From positions 62,001 through 126,000 of the forward strand of contig JAVBVS010000004.1 of NCBI GenBank assembly GCA_036677805.1: a stretch of 64,000 nucleotides of DNA, written 5' to 3'. Of this stretch, positions 9,656 through 18,882 are shown one piece after another. Source of the stretch: SIG78 sp036677805 (GTDB lineage Bacteria; Verrucomicrobiota; Lentisphaeria; Victivallales; Victivallaceae). Below the pieces are notes generated by a model. It worked only from the letters and a program-made list of their open reading frames with translations. It had not been told where the DNA came from and did not search any database. The position numbers were made by a program, and so were the translations under genes. The number at the start of each line of letters is the position of its first letter. The first letter of the stretch is position 1.

Positions 9656-12157
9656 ATGGCTGACGATACCAAAATTCCGCAACCCGCCGGCGGCGGCGCC
9701 GAAGAGTACAGCGCCAGTAAAATCACGGTTCTCGAAGGACTCGAAGCGGTCCGCAAACGTCCGTCCATGTACATCGGCGACACCGGCGAACGCGGCCTGC
9801 ACCACCTGGTTTACGAAGTCGTGGACAACTCCATCGATGAAGCGCTTGCCGGGTATGCCGGCAACATTCAGGTGACCATTCTGCGCGACAATTCCGTTTC
9901 CGTGCTTGACGACGGCCGCGGCATTCCGGTGGACATGCACGAGGGCGAGGGCAAGCCCGCCGTGGAAGTGGTGCTCACCGTGCTTCATGCCGGCGGCAAG
10001 TTCGACCACAACTCCTACAAGGTTTCCGGCGGTCTGCACGGCGTCGGCGTCAGCTGCGTCAACGCGCTTTCCGACTGGATGAAAGTCGAGGTCTACCGCG
10101 AAGGCAAGGCCTGGCAGATTGGATTTCAGCACGGCAACACCGTCGAGCCGCTGAAACTTATCGGCGTTACCGATCAGCGCGGCACCAAGGTCACGTTTCA
10201 TCCCGACGCGACCATTTTTTCGAGCATGATCTACAGCTGGGACATTCTGGCCAAGCGGCTGCGCGAGCTGGCTTTCCTGAATCGCGGCATCAGCATCATG
10301 CTGACCGACGAACGGGTGGAGCCCGGTACGCCGCCGCGGACCGAGCGGTTTCATTATGAGGGCGGAATCAGCGAATTCGTGACCCACCTCAACCAGAACA
10401 AGGCGCTGATCCACCCCGGCGTGATCTATTTTCACCGCGAAAAAGACGGCATCGACGTCGAAATCGCGATGCAGTACAACGACAGCTTCACCGAAAGCAT
10501 CTTTTCCTACACCAACAATATTCATACCATCGAAGGCGGCACCCATTTAACCGGCTTCCAGTCGGCGCTGACCCGGACCATCAACAACTACGCCAAGGCC
10601 GCCGGCATGCTCAAGGGCGCTTCCGACAAGGGCGTAACCAGCAATGACGTGCGCGAAGGCCTGGCCGCGGTGATCAGCGTCAAGGTGCCGGAGCCCCAAT
10701 TTGAGGGCCAGACCAAGACCAAGCTCGGCAACGGCGAAGTCAAGGGCATCGTCGAGTCGGTGGTGTATGAAAACCTCGGCGCCTTCCTCGAAGAAAACCC
10801 CGCCGTGGCCAAGGAAATCATCCTCAAGTCAATGACCGCCGCCCGGGCCCGCGAAGCCGCCCGCCGCGCCCGCGAACTGGTGCAGCGCAAAGGCGCGCTC
10901 GAAGGATTTTCGCTGCCCGGCAAGCTGGCCGACTGCTCCAACCGCGACCCCTCGCGCTGCGAAGTCTACATCGTCGAAGGGGATTCCGCCGGCGGTTCGG
11001 CCAAACAGGGGCGCAACAGCGAGTTCCAGGCCATTCTGCCGATCCGCGGCAAATTGCTCAACGTGGAAAAGGCGCGGCTGGACAAGATTCTGAACAACAA
11101 CGAAATCCGGGCGATGTTCGCGGCCATCGGCTGCAATTTCGGCGAGGATTTCGATATCACCAAGCTGCGTTATCACCGCATCGTGATCATGACCGATGCC
11201 GACGTTGACGGCGCGCACATCCGGACGCTGCTGCTGACCTTTTTCTACCGGCAGATGAAGCCGCTGATCGACGCGGGCCATATCTACATTGCCAATCCGC
11301 CGCTGTTCAAGGTCAAGCGCAAGCAGAAGGAACGCTATATCGATACCGAGGAGCAGCTCGACAATTATCTGATTCAGCTCGGCGTCGAAGATATCGCCGT
11401 GTCCGACGCCGCCGGTGCGGCGCTCAACCGCGAAGCGGTGGAAAATCTGATTGCGCTTTTCCGCCAGGCCGCCCATTGCGCGGGCGGACTTCAGCGTTGC
11501 GGCATCGATCCGGCGGAATACTTCGCGCTGCGCAATGCCGAGGCGCATTTTCCGATCGCCGAAGTCAGCGCGCGGGAGCTCGACGGCACGGTCAGCCGCG
11601 CCTTCGTCTATTCGATTCCGGAAAAGGATGCGTTGATCGCCGAAATCGAAGCGCGTCTCGGCATTGTCCGCGAAGCGCCGGCTCCGATCGACGGCTGCGG
11701 TGAAGAGACCGGCGGATTGTTCGATCCCCTGGCCGAACCCAGCGCCATCGATGTGGTCGACATTTTCGAAGCGGCCGCCGCGGCGGAGCTGGCGGACGAG
11801 CTCTGCCGGACCGGCGCCGACTGCAAACGCATCTTCGGCCGGGGCGAAAGCCTCTGGAAGGTCGCCGTCGACGGTCGCGAGCAGGAGGCGCATTCGCTGG
11901 AGGAATTGTTTGAAATCATCCGCGACAACGGCCGCAAGGGCATCGAAATTCAGCGTTACAAAGGCTTGGGCGAAATGAATCCCGAACAGCTCTGGGAAAC
12001 CACCATGGACCCCGAGCGGCGCAAAATGATCCGGGTGACCATGGACGACGCCGTCGCCGCCGAACGGATGTTCACGCTGCTGATGGGCGATGTGGTCGAG
12101 CCCCGGCGCGAATATATTGAAAAATATGCCGCCAGCGTCAAAGACCTGGATATCTGA
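9656..12157 (+). CDS. gyrB: DNA gyrase subunit B
   Basis: ATPase subunit of DNA gyrase, which introduces negative supercoils with GyrA. The GHKL ATPase start is KRPSMYIGDTGERGLHHLVYE, the TOPRIM core is EGDSAGGSAKQGRNSEFQ and MTDADVDGAHIRTLL, and the C-terminal motif is RYKGLGEMNPEQLWETTMDP. ATG 9656 (MADDTKIPQ) is chosen, with GGGAGAG 12 bases upstream; longer in-frame starts run back through the promoter. At 833 residues it is longer than E. coli GyrB. About 180 residues of low-conservation sequence (Ala/Glu-rich) sit between the TOPRIM domain and the C-terminal motif. Confidence 0.95.
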   Translation: MADDTKIPQPAGGGAEEYSASKITVLEGLEAVRKRPSMYIGDTGERGLHHLVYEVVDNSIDEALAGYAGNIQVTILRDNSVSVLDDGRGIPVDMHEGEGKPAVEVVLTVLHAGGKFDHNSYKVSGGLHGVGVSCVNALSDWMKVEVYREGKAWQIGFQHGNTVEPLKLIGVTDQRGTKVTFHPDATIFSSMIYSWDILAKRLRELAFLNRGISIMLTDERVEPGTPPRTERFHYEGGISEFVTHLNQNKALIHPGVIYFHREKDGIDVEIAMQYNDSFTESIFSYTNNIHTIEGGTHLTGFQSALTRTINNYAKAAGMLKGASDKGVTSNDVREGLAAVISVKVPEPQFEGQTKTKLGNGEVKGIVESVVYENLGAFLEENPAVAKEIILKSMTAARAREAARRARELVQRKGALEGFSLPGKLADCSNRDPSRCEVYIVEGDSAGGSAKQGRNSEFQAILPIRGKLLNVEKARLDKILNNNEIRAMFAAIGCNFGEDFDITKLRYHRIVIMTDADVDGAHIRTLLLTFFYRQMKPLIDAGHIYIANPPLFKVKRKQKERYIDTEEQLDNYLIQLGVEDIAVSDAAGAALNREAVENLIALFRQAAHCAGGLQRCGIDPAEYFALRNAEAHFPIAEVSARELDGTVSRAFVYSIPEKDALIAEIEARLGIVREAPAPIDGCGEETGGLFDPLAEPSAIDVVDIFEAAAAAELADELCRTGADCKRIFGRGESLWKVAVDGREQEAHSLEELFEIIRDNGRKGIEIQRYKGLGEMNPEQLWETTMDPERRKMIRVTMDDAVAAERMFTLLMGDVVEPRREYIEKYAASVKDLDI

Positions 12158-12239
12158 TCCGGACGGTGCGCGGCGTGGACGGCGCGGCTGACAGGGCTTG
12201 GATGACGGTGAAAACTTTGAATACGACAGGAAGAAAATT

Positions 12240-13304
<1,065 letters not shown>

Positions 13305-13345
13305 ACAGATCGATTGATCTGCCGCGCGAGTGCGCTGTAAGTTGC

Positions 13346-13375
13346 GTTCCGGCCCGAATTCTTCGGCGCCGGAAC
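13346..13375. repeat. Nested hairpin downstream of recA
   Basis: GTTCCGGC (13346-13353) pairs with GCCGGAAC (13368-13375); inside, CCGAA pairs with TTCGG around a TTC loop, leaving a single bulged C. The 13-bp stem has no T-tract. It probably marks the end of the recA transcript or insulates the next operon. Confidence 0.55.
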
Positions 13376-13444
13376 GTTGTGCGCGAGGCTCGATGGCGGG
13401 TGATCGCAACCATGGATGTGGGCATGGATGGGAAGGGCAGAATC

Positions 13445-16138
13445 ATGAACCGGTGTGAAGGGCGGATCGGCTTGCCGGTCGCGGTATTGGCCTGGACGGC
13501 GGGGGTCTGGCTGGGCCCCGCTGTCGCGGCGGACGGGACGGCGGGAAACAGTCCGGCGGCGCCGGCGGCCGCCGCGACAGCGGAACCCGGTGGAATTCCC
13601 CGGTTTGAAACTTCGGTCATGGCGGATTTGCCGGATGCGAATGCGCCTGATGCGGTGATTTTCGCCGGTGCGGCGGAGCCCGGCATCCGTTATCTGAAAC
13701 TGGGCGAGCTGGCGCTGGAAAATGCCGATCCGACGCAGGCCGCGGAATTCCTGAAGCGGGCGCTGGGCGAATTGTCCAAACCCGAGGATCGCCGCCGGGC
13801 GACCGATCTGCTTCACCAGAGTCTGCTTGAATCCGGACGGGCCGCCGAGGCCGCCGGGGTGGTCGATGCCGCGGCTTCGGCGGAATACCGCGATCATGCC
13901 GATTTGCTGGCTTTGATGAAAGCGCGGCAGATGCTTTATGTCGGCGATATCGCCGGAGCGCGGAAGCTTCTGGGGGAACTCGCGGCCCGGCTCAGCCCCG
14001 GCGGCGATGAATGCTGCCGGACGCTGGAGCTGCTGGCCCGGACGCTGAATGCTTCCGGCGATCATGCCGAGGCGGACAAGGTTTATGCGACGCTGATCGG
14101 CATCGCCGGCGGTCAGCCGATGTGGCGGCTGCGCGCATTGTCGGGGGCGGCGCTGAATGAACTCGATGCCCGGCAACCGGAAAATGCCGAAAAGTTTCTG
14201 GCCCGGATCGAAAAGGAGGTTCCGGTCGATCTGCGCGATCAGTTCCGGGGACGGCTGGCCCGGATCGCCTTGCTGGTCGCCGCCGAAAAAGGCGATTGGG
14301 GCAAGGTGGAGCCGGAATATCAGGCTTTGAGTGCGAGCGCCCATGCTCCCGACGCCTTGCTGGCCCGGATCGCCGGAACGATGGCCCGAGCTCAGGCGGA
14401 ACGCAAGGATTGGGGCCGGGCCGCGGCGCTGTGGCAGACCGCGTTCCGATTCGGGGATGAATTGTTCCGGCCGGTGGCGCTCCGGGGGTTGAGCGAAAGC
14501 GAAGCCAGCGGCGGCGATCCGGCGGCGGCAATTAAAACACTGGAACGTTATTTCACTCTCTATCCGGCGGCGGCCGATTTTTACCGCCTGACTTTATTTG
14601 AGGCCGGGTTGCGCGCTCAACTCGGCCAGGCGGAGGGGGCGGAACAGCTCTACCGCAAGGTTTTCGACGGCAGCTCCGACCTCACCGAGCGGCGGGCGGC
14701 CGCGCTGGAACTGGCGCAGTATGCCCGGAAAGCGGGTAATTCCCAGGCGGCCATCGCCATGTTTCAGTTCGTGATTGAACATGCCGCCGACGCGGCGATG
14801 CGACGCAATGCGGAACAGCAGCTCGGCGAATACCTTTATCGGCTGGGCCGCTACCAGGAAGCGGCGGCCAGCTTTGCCGCCATTGCCGCGGATGACAACG
14901 GCCGCGACGGCGAGCTTGGCGCGCTGTGGAGCGCTCAGGCGTTTTATCAGCTCAAGGATTTCAATCGGGCACTGACCTACTGCGAGCGGCTGGAAAAAAG
15001 CCGCGAGGCCGCCATGCGCCGCAAAAGCGAATACCTCAAGCCGCTGTTGTGGGAACGGCTCGGCCGGACCGGCGATGCGATTGCCGGCTATCTTGATTTC
15101 GTGAAGCATTACCCGAAAGCGGAAGAGGCGGCTACGGCGTTGTTTCAGGCCGGAGAACTGGCCCTGACCTCGCCGGATTACAATGCGGCCGATATTTTCC
15201 GGCGCTATGCGACGGCCTATCCCGGTGAAAACGCGGCCAATGCGCTTTACAAAGCCCAGGGCGAGCTGCTGCTGACCGGCGACGAGGCGGCGGCGGATGC
15301 GCTGCTCAAACAATTGGAACGCGATTATCCGGAAAGCAAATATACCGTCGGCGCCCATTTTCGCCGGGTGGATTTTCTGCGCGAGGCCGGTCGCTACCCG
15401 GTCGCTTTATCCGTGCTGGATGACATCGCCAAACGTTATGGCGAAAAGAATCCCGAACTTCAGGCGGAAATCGCCTTCGACCGGGCCGTTATCTGCGACC
15501 AGAACCGCGACGGCGCCGGGGCGCTCAAGGCGTTGACTGAAATCGTCGAAAAATATGCGGACAAGCCGGTCGCGCCGCGCGCATTTTTCATGCTTGGCGA
15601 CCTCAAGGCGCGCAATGGCGAATACGAAGCGGCGCTGGCTCTTTTCCGGCAGGCCGAAGAACGTCAGCCGGGCGGTGATTTTGCCGCCGGGTGCGCCGGT
15701 CGCGCCGCCGATGCAGCTTACGGATTGTATGCGACTTCGCGGCAGGACAAATATCTGAAGCAGGCGCAGACCGGATATGAAACGCTGCTGAAACTTCCGG
15801 CTTTGCCGCCGGCGCTCCGTTTTCAGACTATGTACAAGCTGGGGCGCTGCCTTTCCGACGGCGGTGACTCCGATGCGGCCTTCAAACTCTACAGCGAGCT
15901 GCTTTATCAAGCGGTGCTGGCCAGGCGGGAAGGCCGGTTCTGCGCGCCGGTCTGGAGCGCCAAAGCGCTCAATGCGGCGCTGGATATTCTGGAGCAGATG
16001 CTCCATGACGCCGAGCCGGCGGCCGCGGCCGAATGCCGCCGCGAAGCGGTCCGTCTGCTTCAGCTGGCGCGGGAGCTGGCGCTGCCCGGCGAGGATATCG
16101 ACGGGCGGATCGCGCACTGGTCCGCCGGGGAGAAATAA
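13445..16138 (+). CDS. Secreted tetratricopeptide-repeat protein
   Basis: An 897-residue helical-repeat protein. ATG 13445 is chosen because it gives a clean signal peptide (a hydrophobic run from about residue 10 to 25, then AVA|AD near residue 28) and GGAAGG lies 8 bases upstream; earlier in-frame starts destroy that signal. From ~residue 75 to the end the sequence is Ala/Leu/Glu-rich, with recurring 30-35 residue helix pairs and TPR-like spacing (for example YRLGRYQEAAASFAAIAADD). It heads the run containing ExbB, ExbD and a TonB-like protein, so a periplasmic scaffold role for that machine is likely. Exact function is unknown. Confidence 0.85.
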   Translation: MNRCEGRIGLPVAVLAWTAGVWLGPAVAADGTAGNSPAAPAAAATAEPGGIPRFETSVMADLPDANAPDAVIFAGAAEPGIRYLKLGELALENADPTQAAEFLKRALGELSKPEDRRRATDLLHQSLLESGRAAEAAGVVDAAASAEYRDHADLLALMKARQMLYVGDIAGARKLLGELAARLSPGGDECCRTLELLARTLNASGDHAEADKVYATLIGIAGGQPMWRLRALSGAALNELDARQPENAEKFLARIEKEVPVDLRDQFRGRLARIALLVAAEKGDWGKVEPEYQALSASAHAPDALLARIAGTMARAQAERKDWGRAAALWQTAFRFGDELFRPVALRGLSESEASGGDPAAAIKTLERYFTLYPAAADFYRLTLFEAGLRAQLGQAEGAEQLYRKVFDGSSDLTERRAAALELAQYARKAGNSQAAIAMFQFVIEHAADAAMRRNAEQQLGEYLYRLGRYQEAAASFAAIAADDNGRDGELGALWSAQAFYQLKDFNRALTYCERLEKSREAAMRRKSEYLKPLLWERLGRTGDAIAGYLDFVKHYPKAEEAATALFQAGELALTSPDYNAADIFRRYATAYPGENAANALYKAQGELLLTGDEAAADALLKQLERDYPESKYTVGAHFRRVDFLREAGRYPVALSVLDDIAKRYGEKNPELQAEIAFDRAVICDQNRDGAGALKALTEIVEKYADKPVAPRAFFMLGDLKARNGEYEAALALFRQAEERQPGGDFAAGCAGRAADAAYGLYATSRQDKYLKQAQTGYETLLKLPALPPALRFQTMYKLGRCLSDGGDSDAAFKLYSELLYQAVLARREGRFCAPVWSAKALNAALDILEQMLHDAEPAAAAECRREAVRLLQLARELALPGEDIDGRIAHWSAGEK

Positions 16139-16216
16139 GGCGTAAGGCAACGGTTTTCACACGCGGCCGCGCCGGGACGGAGCGACCGGGATTAACATGA
16201 TCGAGGGTAAAAAACT

Positions 16217-16846
16217 ATGCTGTTTTTGAAAATGATGTCCGACGGCGGTCCGGTGATGTGGCTGATTCTGGCGGCGAGCGTGATCGCCATGGTGATTTTT
16301 CTGGAAAAATGGTTCCAGTTTCACCGCGAGCAGATCAATGTCGGCGAGCTGATCACCGGGCTGTTCAATGTCTTGCGGCGCGACGGCTATGTCGAAGCGA
16401 TTACTTTGTGCGACAACACGCCGGGACCGGTTCCGGCGGTTCTCAACGCCGCAATTCTGGCCCATCAGCGCGGGGAACGCAAGCTTGACCGCGCGGTCGA
16501 GGGCGCCTGTCTCGACGAGGTGGCGCGGCTGGAGCGGCATCTGAACGTCCTGGGGACGATCGGTTTCATCGCCCCGTTGCTGGGGTTGCTGGGGACGGTA
16601 CTCGGCATGATGGAGGCGTTTCAGACGATCAATGCCACTCAGAGCGTCTATCTTTCGGTGACGGAATTGTCCAAGGCGGTCAATCTGGCGCTGATTACCA
16701 CGGCGGCGGGCCTCGCGGTGGCGATTCCGTGCTATGTGGCGCACAACTATCTGGTGGCGCGGCTGGATTCGATGGTGCTGGATATGGAAAAGGCGGCGGC
16801 GGAGATCACCGCGTTTTTCGAACGCCGTGCGGCGCAGGAGGAATAG
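16217..16846 (+). CDS. exbB: MotA/TolQ/ExbB proton channel family protein
   Basis: Inner-membrane proton channel that, with ExbD, converts proton motive force into mechanical work on a periplasm-spanning partner. At 209 residues it has the family topology: one N-terminal membrane segment (VMWLILAASVIAMVIFLEKW), a long cytoplasmic loop, then two segments at GTIGFIAPLLGLLGTVLGMM and ALITTAAGLAVAIPCYVAH, which carry the conserved TolQ/ExbB motifs. exbD follows after 3 bases. Whether it acts in Ton-like uptake or Tol-like envelope work is not decided by sequence; a TonB-like gene follows, but no TolB or Pal gene is in the window. Confidence 0.93.
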   Translation: MLFLKMMSDGGPVMWLILAASVIAMVIFLEKWFQFHREQINVGELITGLFNVLRRDGYVEAITLCDNTPGPVPAVLNAAILAHQRGERKLDRAVEGACLDEVARLERHLNVLGTIGFIAPLLGLLGTVLGMMEAFQTINATQSVYLSVTELSKAVNLALITTAAGLAVAIPCYVAHNYLVARLDSMVLDMEKAAAEITAFFERRAAQEE

Positions 16847-16849
16847 GCC

Positions 16850-17329
16850 ATGGCCGAAGGATATTACCGGCGGCGGTTGAAACTCCGGGTCAAGCCGTTT
16901 TTCGGCCGTCCGGACGCGACGCCGTTTCTGGACATGTTTTTTCTGTTGCTTATTTTTCTGACGCTGTCGACACCGTTCGTTCAGGTTTCCGGCGTCGAAG
17001 TGCAATTGCCCCGGGTCGACGCCGGCCGGGTCCGGGCCGGGCTGGAGCGGTTCATCATCACCATCAGCAATCCCGACGGCAAGCCGCAGCTCTATTTCAA
17101 CGACAAGCCGCTTTCGGTTGACGCGCTGGCGGAGGAACTGTCGCTGGTCAGCCGCCAGACCGGCATGAATATGGTGATTATCCGGGCTGACGCGTCGACG
17201 CCGCATGCGGTGGTGACCGAGGTGATGGCGGTGGCGGCGCGGTTCGGATTGTCGACGTTTCTGGCGACCGGGAAGGTCGAAAAACGCGGTGAAACCGCCG
17301 GCGGCGCATTTGCCCGTCCGGGGGAATAG
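16850..17329 (+). CDS. exbD: Biopolymer transport protein ExbD/TolR
   Basis: Partner of ExbB: one N-terminal membrane helix and a periplasmic domain. The helix (TPFLDMFFLLLIFLTLSTPF, residues ~23-42) begins with the conserved membrane Asp needed for proton coupling (D27 in PFLDM). The periplasmic domain shows the family pattern VDALAEELS...MVIIRADASTPHAVV. 159 residues. A very strong ribosome site (AGGAGGAATAGG) overlaps the end of exbB. Confidence 0.92.
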   Translation: MAEGYYRRRLKLRVKPFFGRPDATPFLDMFFLLLIFLTLSTPFVQVSGVEVQLPRVDAGRVRAGLERFIITISNPDGKPQLYFNDKPLSVDALAEELSLVSRQTGMNMVIIRADASTPHAVVTEVMAVAARFGLSTFLATGKVEKRGETAGGAFARPGE

Positions 17330-17338
17330 GAGTCGGCA

Positions 17339-18103
17339 ATGACGGCAGTCAAGGGTGGAGCGACAATCCCGGTTCCGGCTTCGCGCCGCTTCCGGCATTG
17401 GCCGTTATGGCTGGTGGCGGCGGTGACGGCGGTGGCGGTTCACGGCATGTTGCTGGGGCTTTTCCGGTATGCCCCGAAGGTCAATCCGCCCGAGAGCGAC
17501 GAATTGCCCGCGGTCGGCACGATCGATCTTGCACTGGCGGAAAATGGCGAACTGGGACAATGGCTGGCGCTTCACGATCCGTCGCTGCTGATTGCGCCGA
17601 GTGTGGAAAATGGCTACAGCATGGTGATGGCGGTGCCGGTGTTCCGGAATGGGGTGGAGGATCTGCCCCACCCGCCGGTATTGAGCGTACCGGGCGCGCC
17701 GACCTCGAAAGCGCCCAGAATTGTACTGAACACTGAAATTTCCGCCATCCTGAGCGCGGGCAATGCCGCCTGGCATCCGGATCCGGCGATGGCGTCGCCG
17801 GTCCGGGTGAGTTTGGACGGCCGCGACCTGCCTTTGCCCGGCCGGGACTTGACGCGCTGGCGTGACGGCCTCGCTCCGTCGAAGAAGTTTCCCGCTGCCG
17901 GCAAGATCACCGAAGTCGAACTGGGTTCGGAACGGCTGCCCGGACTGGGGGCGCGGTTGCGGTTGATCCGGTCTTGCGGCGATGCGGAATTCGACCGGCA
18001 GGCGGTTTTGTATGTGGCGGCCTATTTGCGGAGGATCGGCCTGACTTCGGGAGTCGTGGCGGTGGATTGGGGCGTGGCGCCTGAACGGAATGCGGCGCGC
18101 TGA
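17339..18103 (+). CDS. TonB-like protein with reduced linker
   Basis: A 254-residue protein placed where tonB or tolA would be after exbBD. One membrane helix lies at ~residues 20-45 (WPLWLVAAVTAVAVHGML), with the rest in the periplasm. The last ~50 residues, including RLIRSCGDAEFDRQAVLYVAA, resemble the TonB C-terminal pattern of an SSG-like turn, Asp, then an Ala-rich helix. It lacks the long Pro-Lys linker of classical TonB. UAGGAG lies 7 bases before the ATG. TonB-like identity is inferred from topology, position and a weak motif; it could be a new ExbBD effector. Confidence 0.6.
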   Translation: MTAVKGGATIPVPASRRFRHWPLWLVAAVTAVAVHGMLLGLFRYAPKVNPPESDELPAVGTIDLALAENGELGQWLALHDPSLLIAPSVENGYSMVMAVPVFRNGVEDLPHPPVLSVPGAPTSKAPRIVLNTEISAILSAGNAAWHPDPAMASPVRVSLDGRDLPLPGRDLTRWRDGLAPSKKFPAAGKITEVELGSERLPGLGARLRLIRSCGDAEFDRQAVLYVAAYLRRIGLTSGVVAVDWGVAPERNAAR

Positions 18104-18124
18104 GGGCGCCGGGGAGTGAATGCG

Positions 18125-18358
18125 ATGATTGGAATCGACTATGCCGGCGGACTGTTTTTCTATGTGCTGTTGTGGCTGGTGACCATTGCCATTTTGTGGG
18201 GCCGGGAGCTCTGGCGCAACCGGGCTTACAGTTGGCAGAGCGGCGAACGGCGGGTGCTGAACTGTCCCGGCTGTCATGTGAGTTTCATTGCACCGGACAA
18301 TGCCAACGTGGCGCGCTGCCCGCGCTGCAATTCGATCTGTTTTTACCGTAAACGCTGA
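18125..18358 (+). CDS. Small membrane protein with zinc ribbon
   Basis: A 77-residue protein. An N-terminal membrane helix (GGLFFYVLLWLVTIAILWG) is followed by a basic stretch and a C-terminal four-cysteine zinc ribbon (CPGCHVSFIAP, then CPRCN 18 residues on), similar in shape to MJ0042-type ribbons. GGGGAG lies 8 bases before ATG 18125; an in-frame GTG at 18116 overlaps that site. It sits between the TonB-like gene and the thioredoxin gene with short spacing. No function is assigned; the positive-inside rule places the ribbon in the cytoplasm. Confidence 0.72.
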   Translation: MIGIDYAGGLFFYVLLWLVTIAILWGRELWRNRAYSWQSGERRVLNCPGCHVSFIAPDNANVARCPRCNSICFYRKR

Positions 18359-18435
18359 ACAAAATGGATCTGCCCCGACTCCATAGTTTATGGATTGCCG
18401 GAAGAAATTCAACCCAGTCAGGAAAGGACGGGAAA

Positions 18436-18882
18436 ATGAAAAAGTTGGTGATGGCGGCGGTGGTGATGATGGCGGCGGTGGTTTCCATGCTGGCGGCGGA
18501 CCCGGTCTGGAATAACGATATGACCAAGGCTCTGGCCCAGGCCAAAGAGACCAAACGCCCGGTGATGCTGGTGATTTCCGGCTCCGACTGGTGTCCGCCG
18601 TGCATGGCATTGGAGAAGAATGTCCTGAGCGACAAGAAATTCCAGAAGTTCGCCGCCGAAAATCTGATCCTGGTTCAGGCGGACTTCCCGCGCAAGAAAA
18701 AGCAGTCGGAAGCCGTCGCCAAATTGGCCAAGGCGGCCAAAGTGCAGTATGCTCCGAATGACGGGTTCCCGACTGTGGTGCTGATCGGCGCCGACGGCAA
18801 AGCCATCGGCAAACAGGTCGGTTATTCAGGGGTGAATGCCGAAAAGTATATTGAACAGCTGAAGGGCACACTCAAGAAATGA
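18436..18882 (+). CDS. Exported thioredoxin-fold protein (CPPC)
   Basis: A 148-residue periplasmic thiol-disulfide protein. A signal peptide (MKKLVMAAVVMMAAVVSMLA) precedes a thioredoxin fold with active site C53-P-P-C56 (SDWCPPCMALEKNV) and the cis-proline region NDGFPTVVLIGADGK. ATG 18436 is preferred because AGGAAAGGA lies just upstream and it yields the signal peptide. Its stop overlaps the dsbD start (ATGA), so the two are translationally coupled, fitting a pair in which DsbD keeps this protein reduced. Confidence 0.85.
   Translation: MKKLVMAAVVMMAAVVSMLAADPVWNNDMTKALAQAKETKRPVMLVISGSDWCPPCMALEKNVLSDKKFQKFAAENLILVQADFPRKKKQSEAVAKLAKAAKVQYAPNDGFPTVVLIGADGKAIGKQVGYSGVNAEKYIEQLKGTLKK

Noticed and set aside
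12158..12239. Search for an SOS (LexA) box upstream of recA
   Set aside because: No CTGT-N8-ACAG-like or GAAC-N4-GTTC-like site was recognised in this gap.
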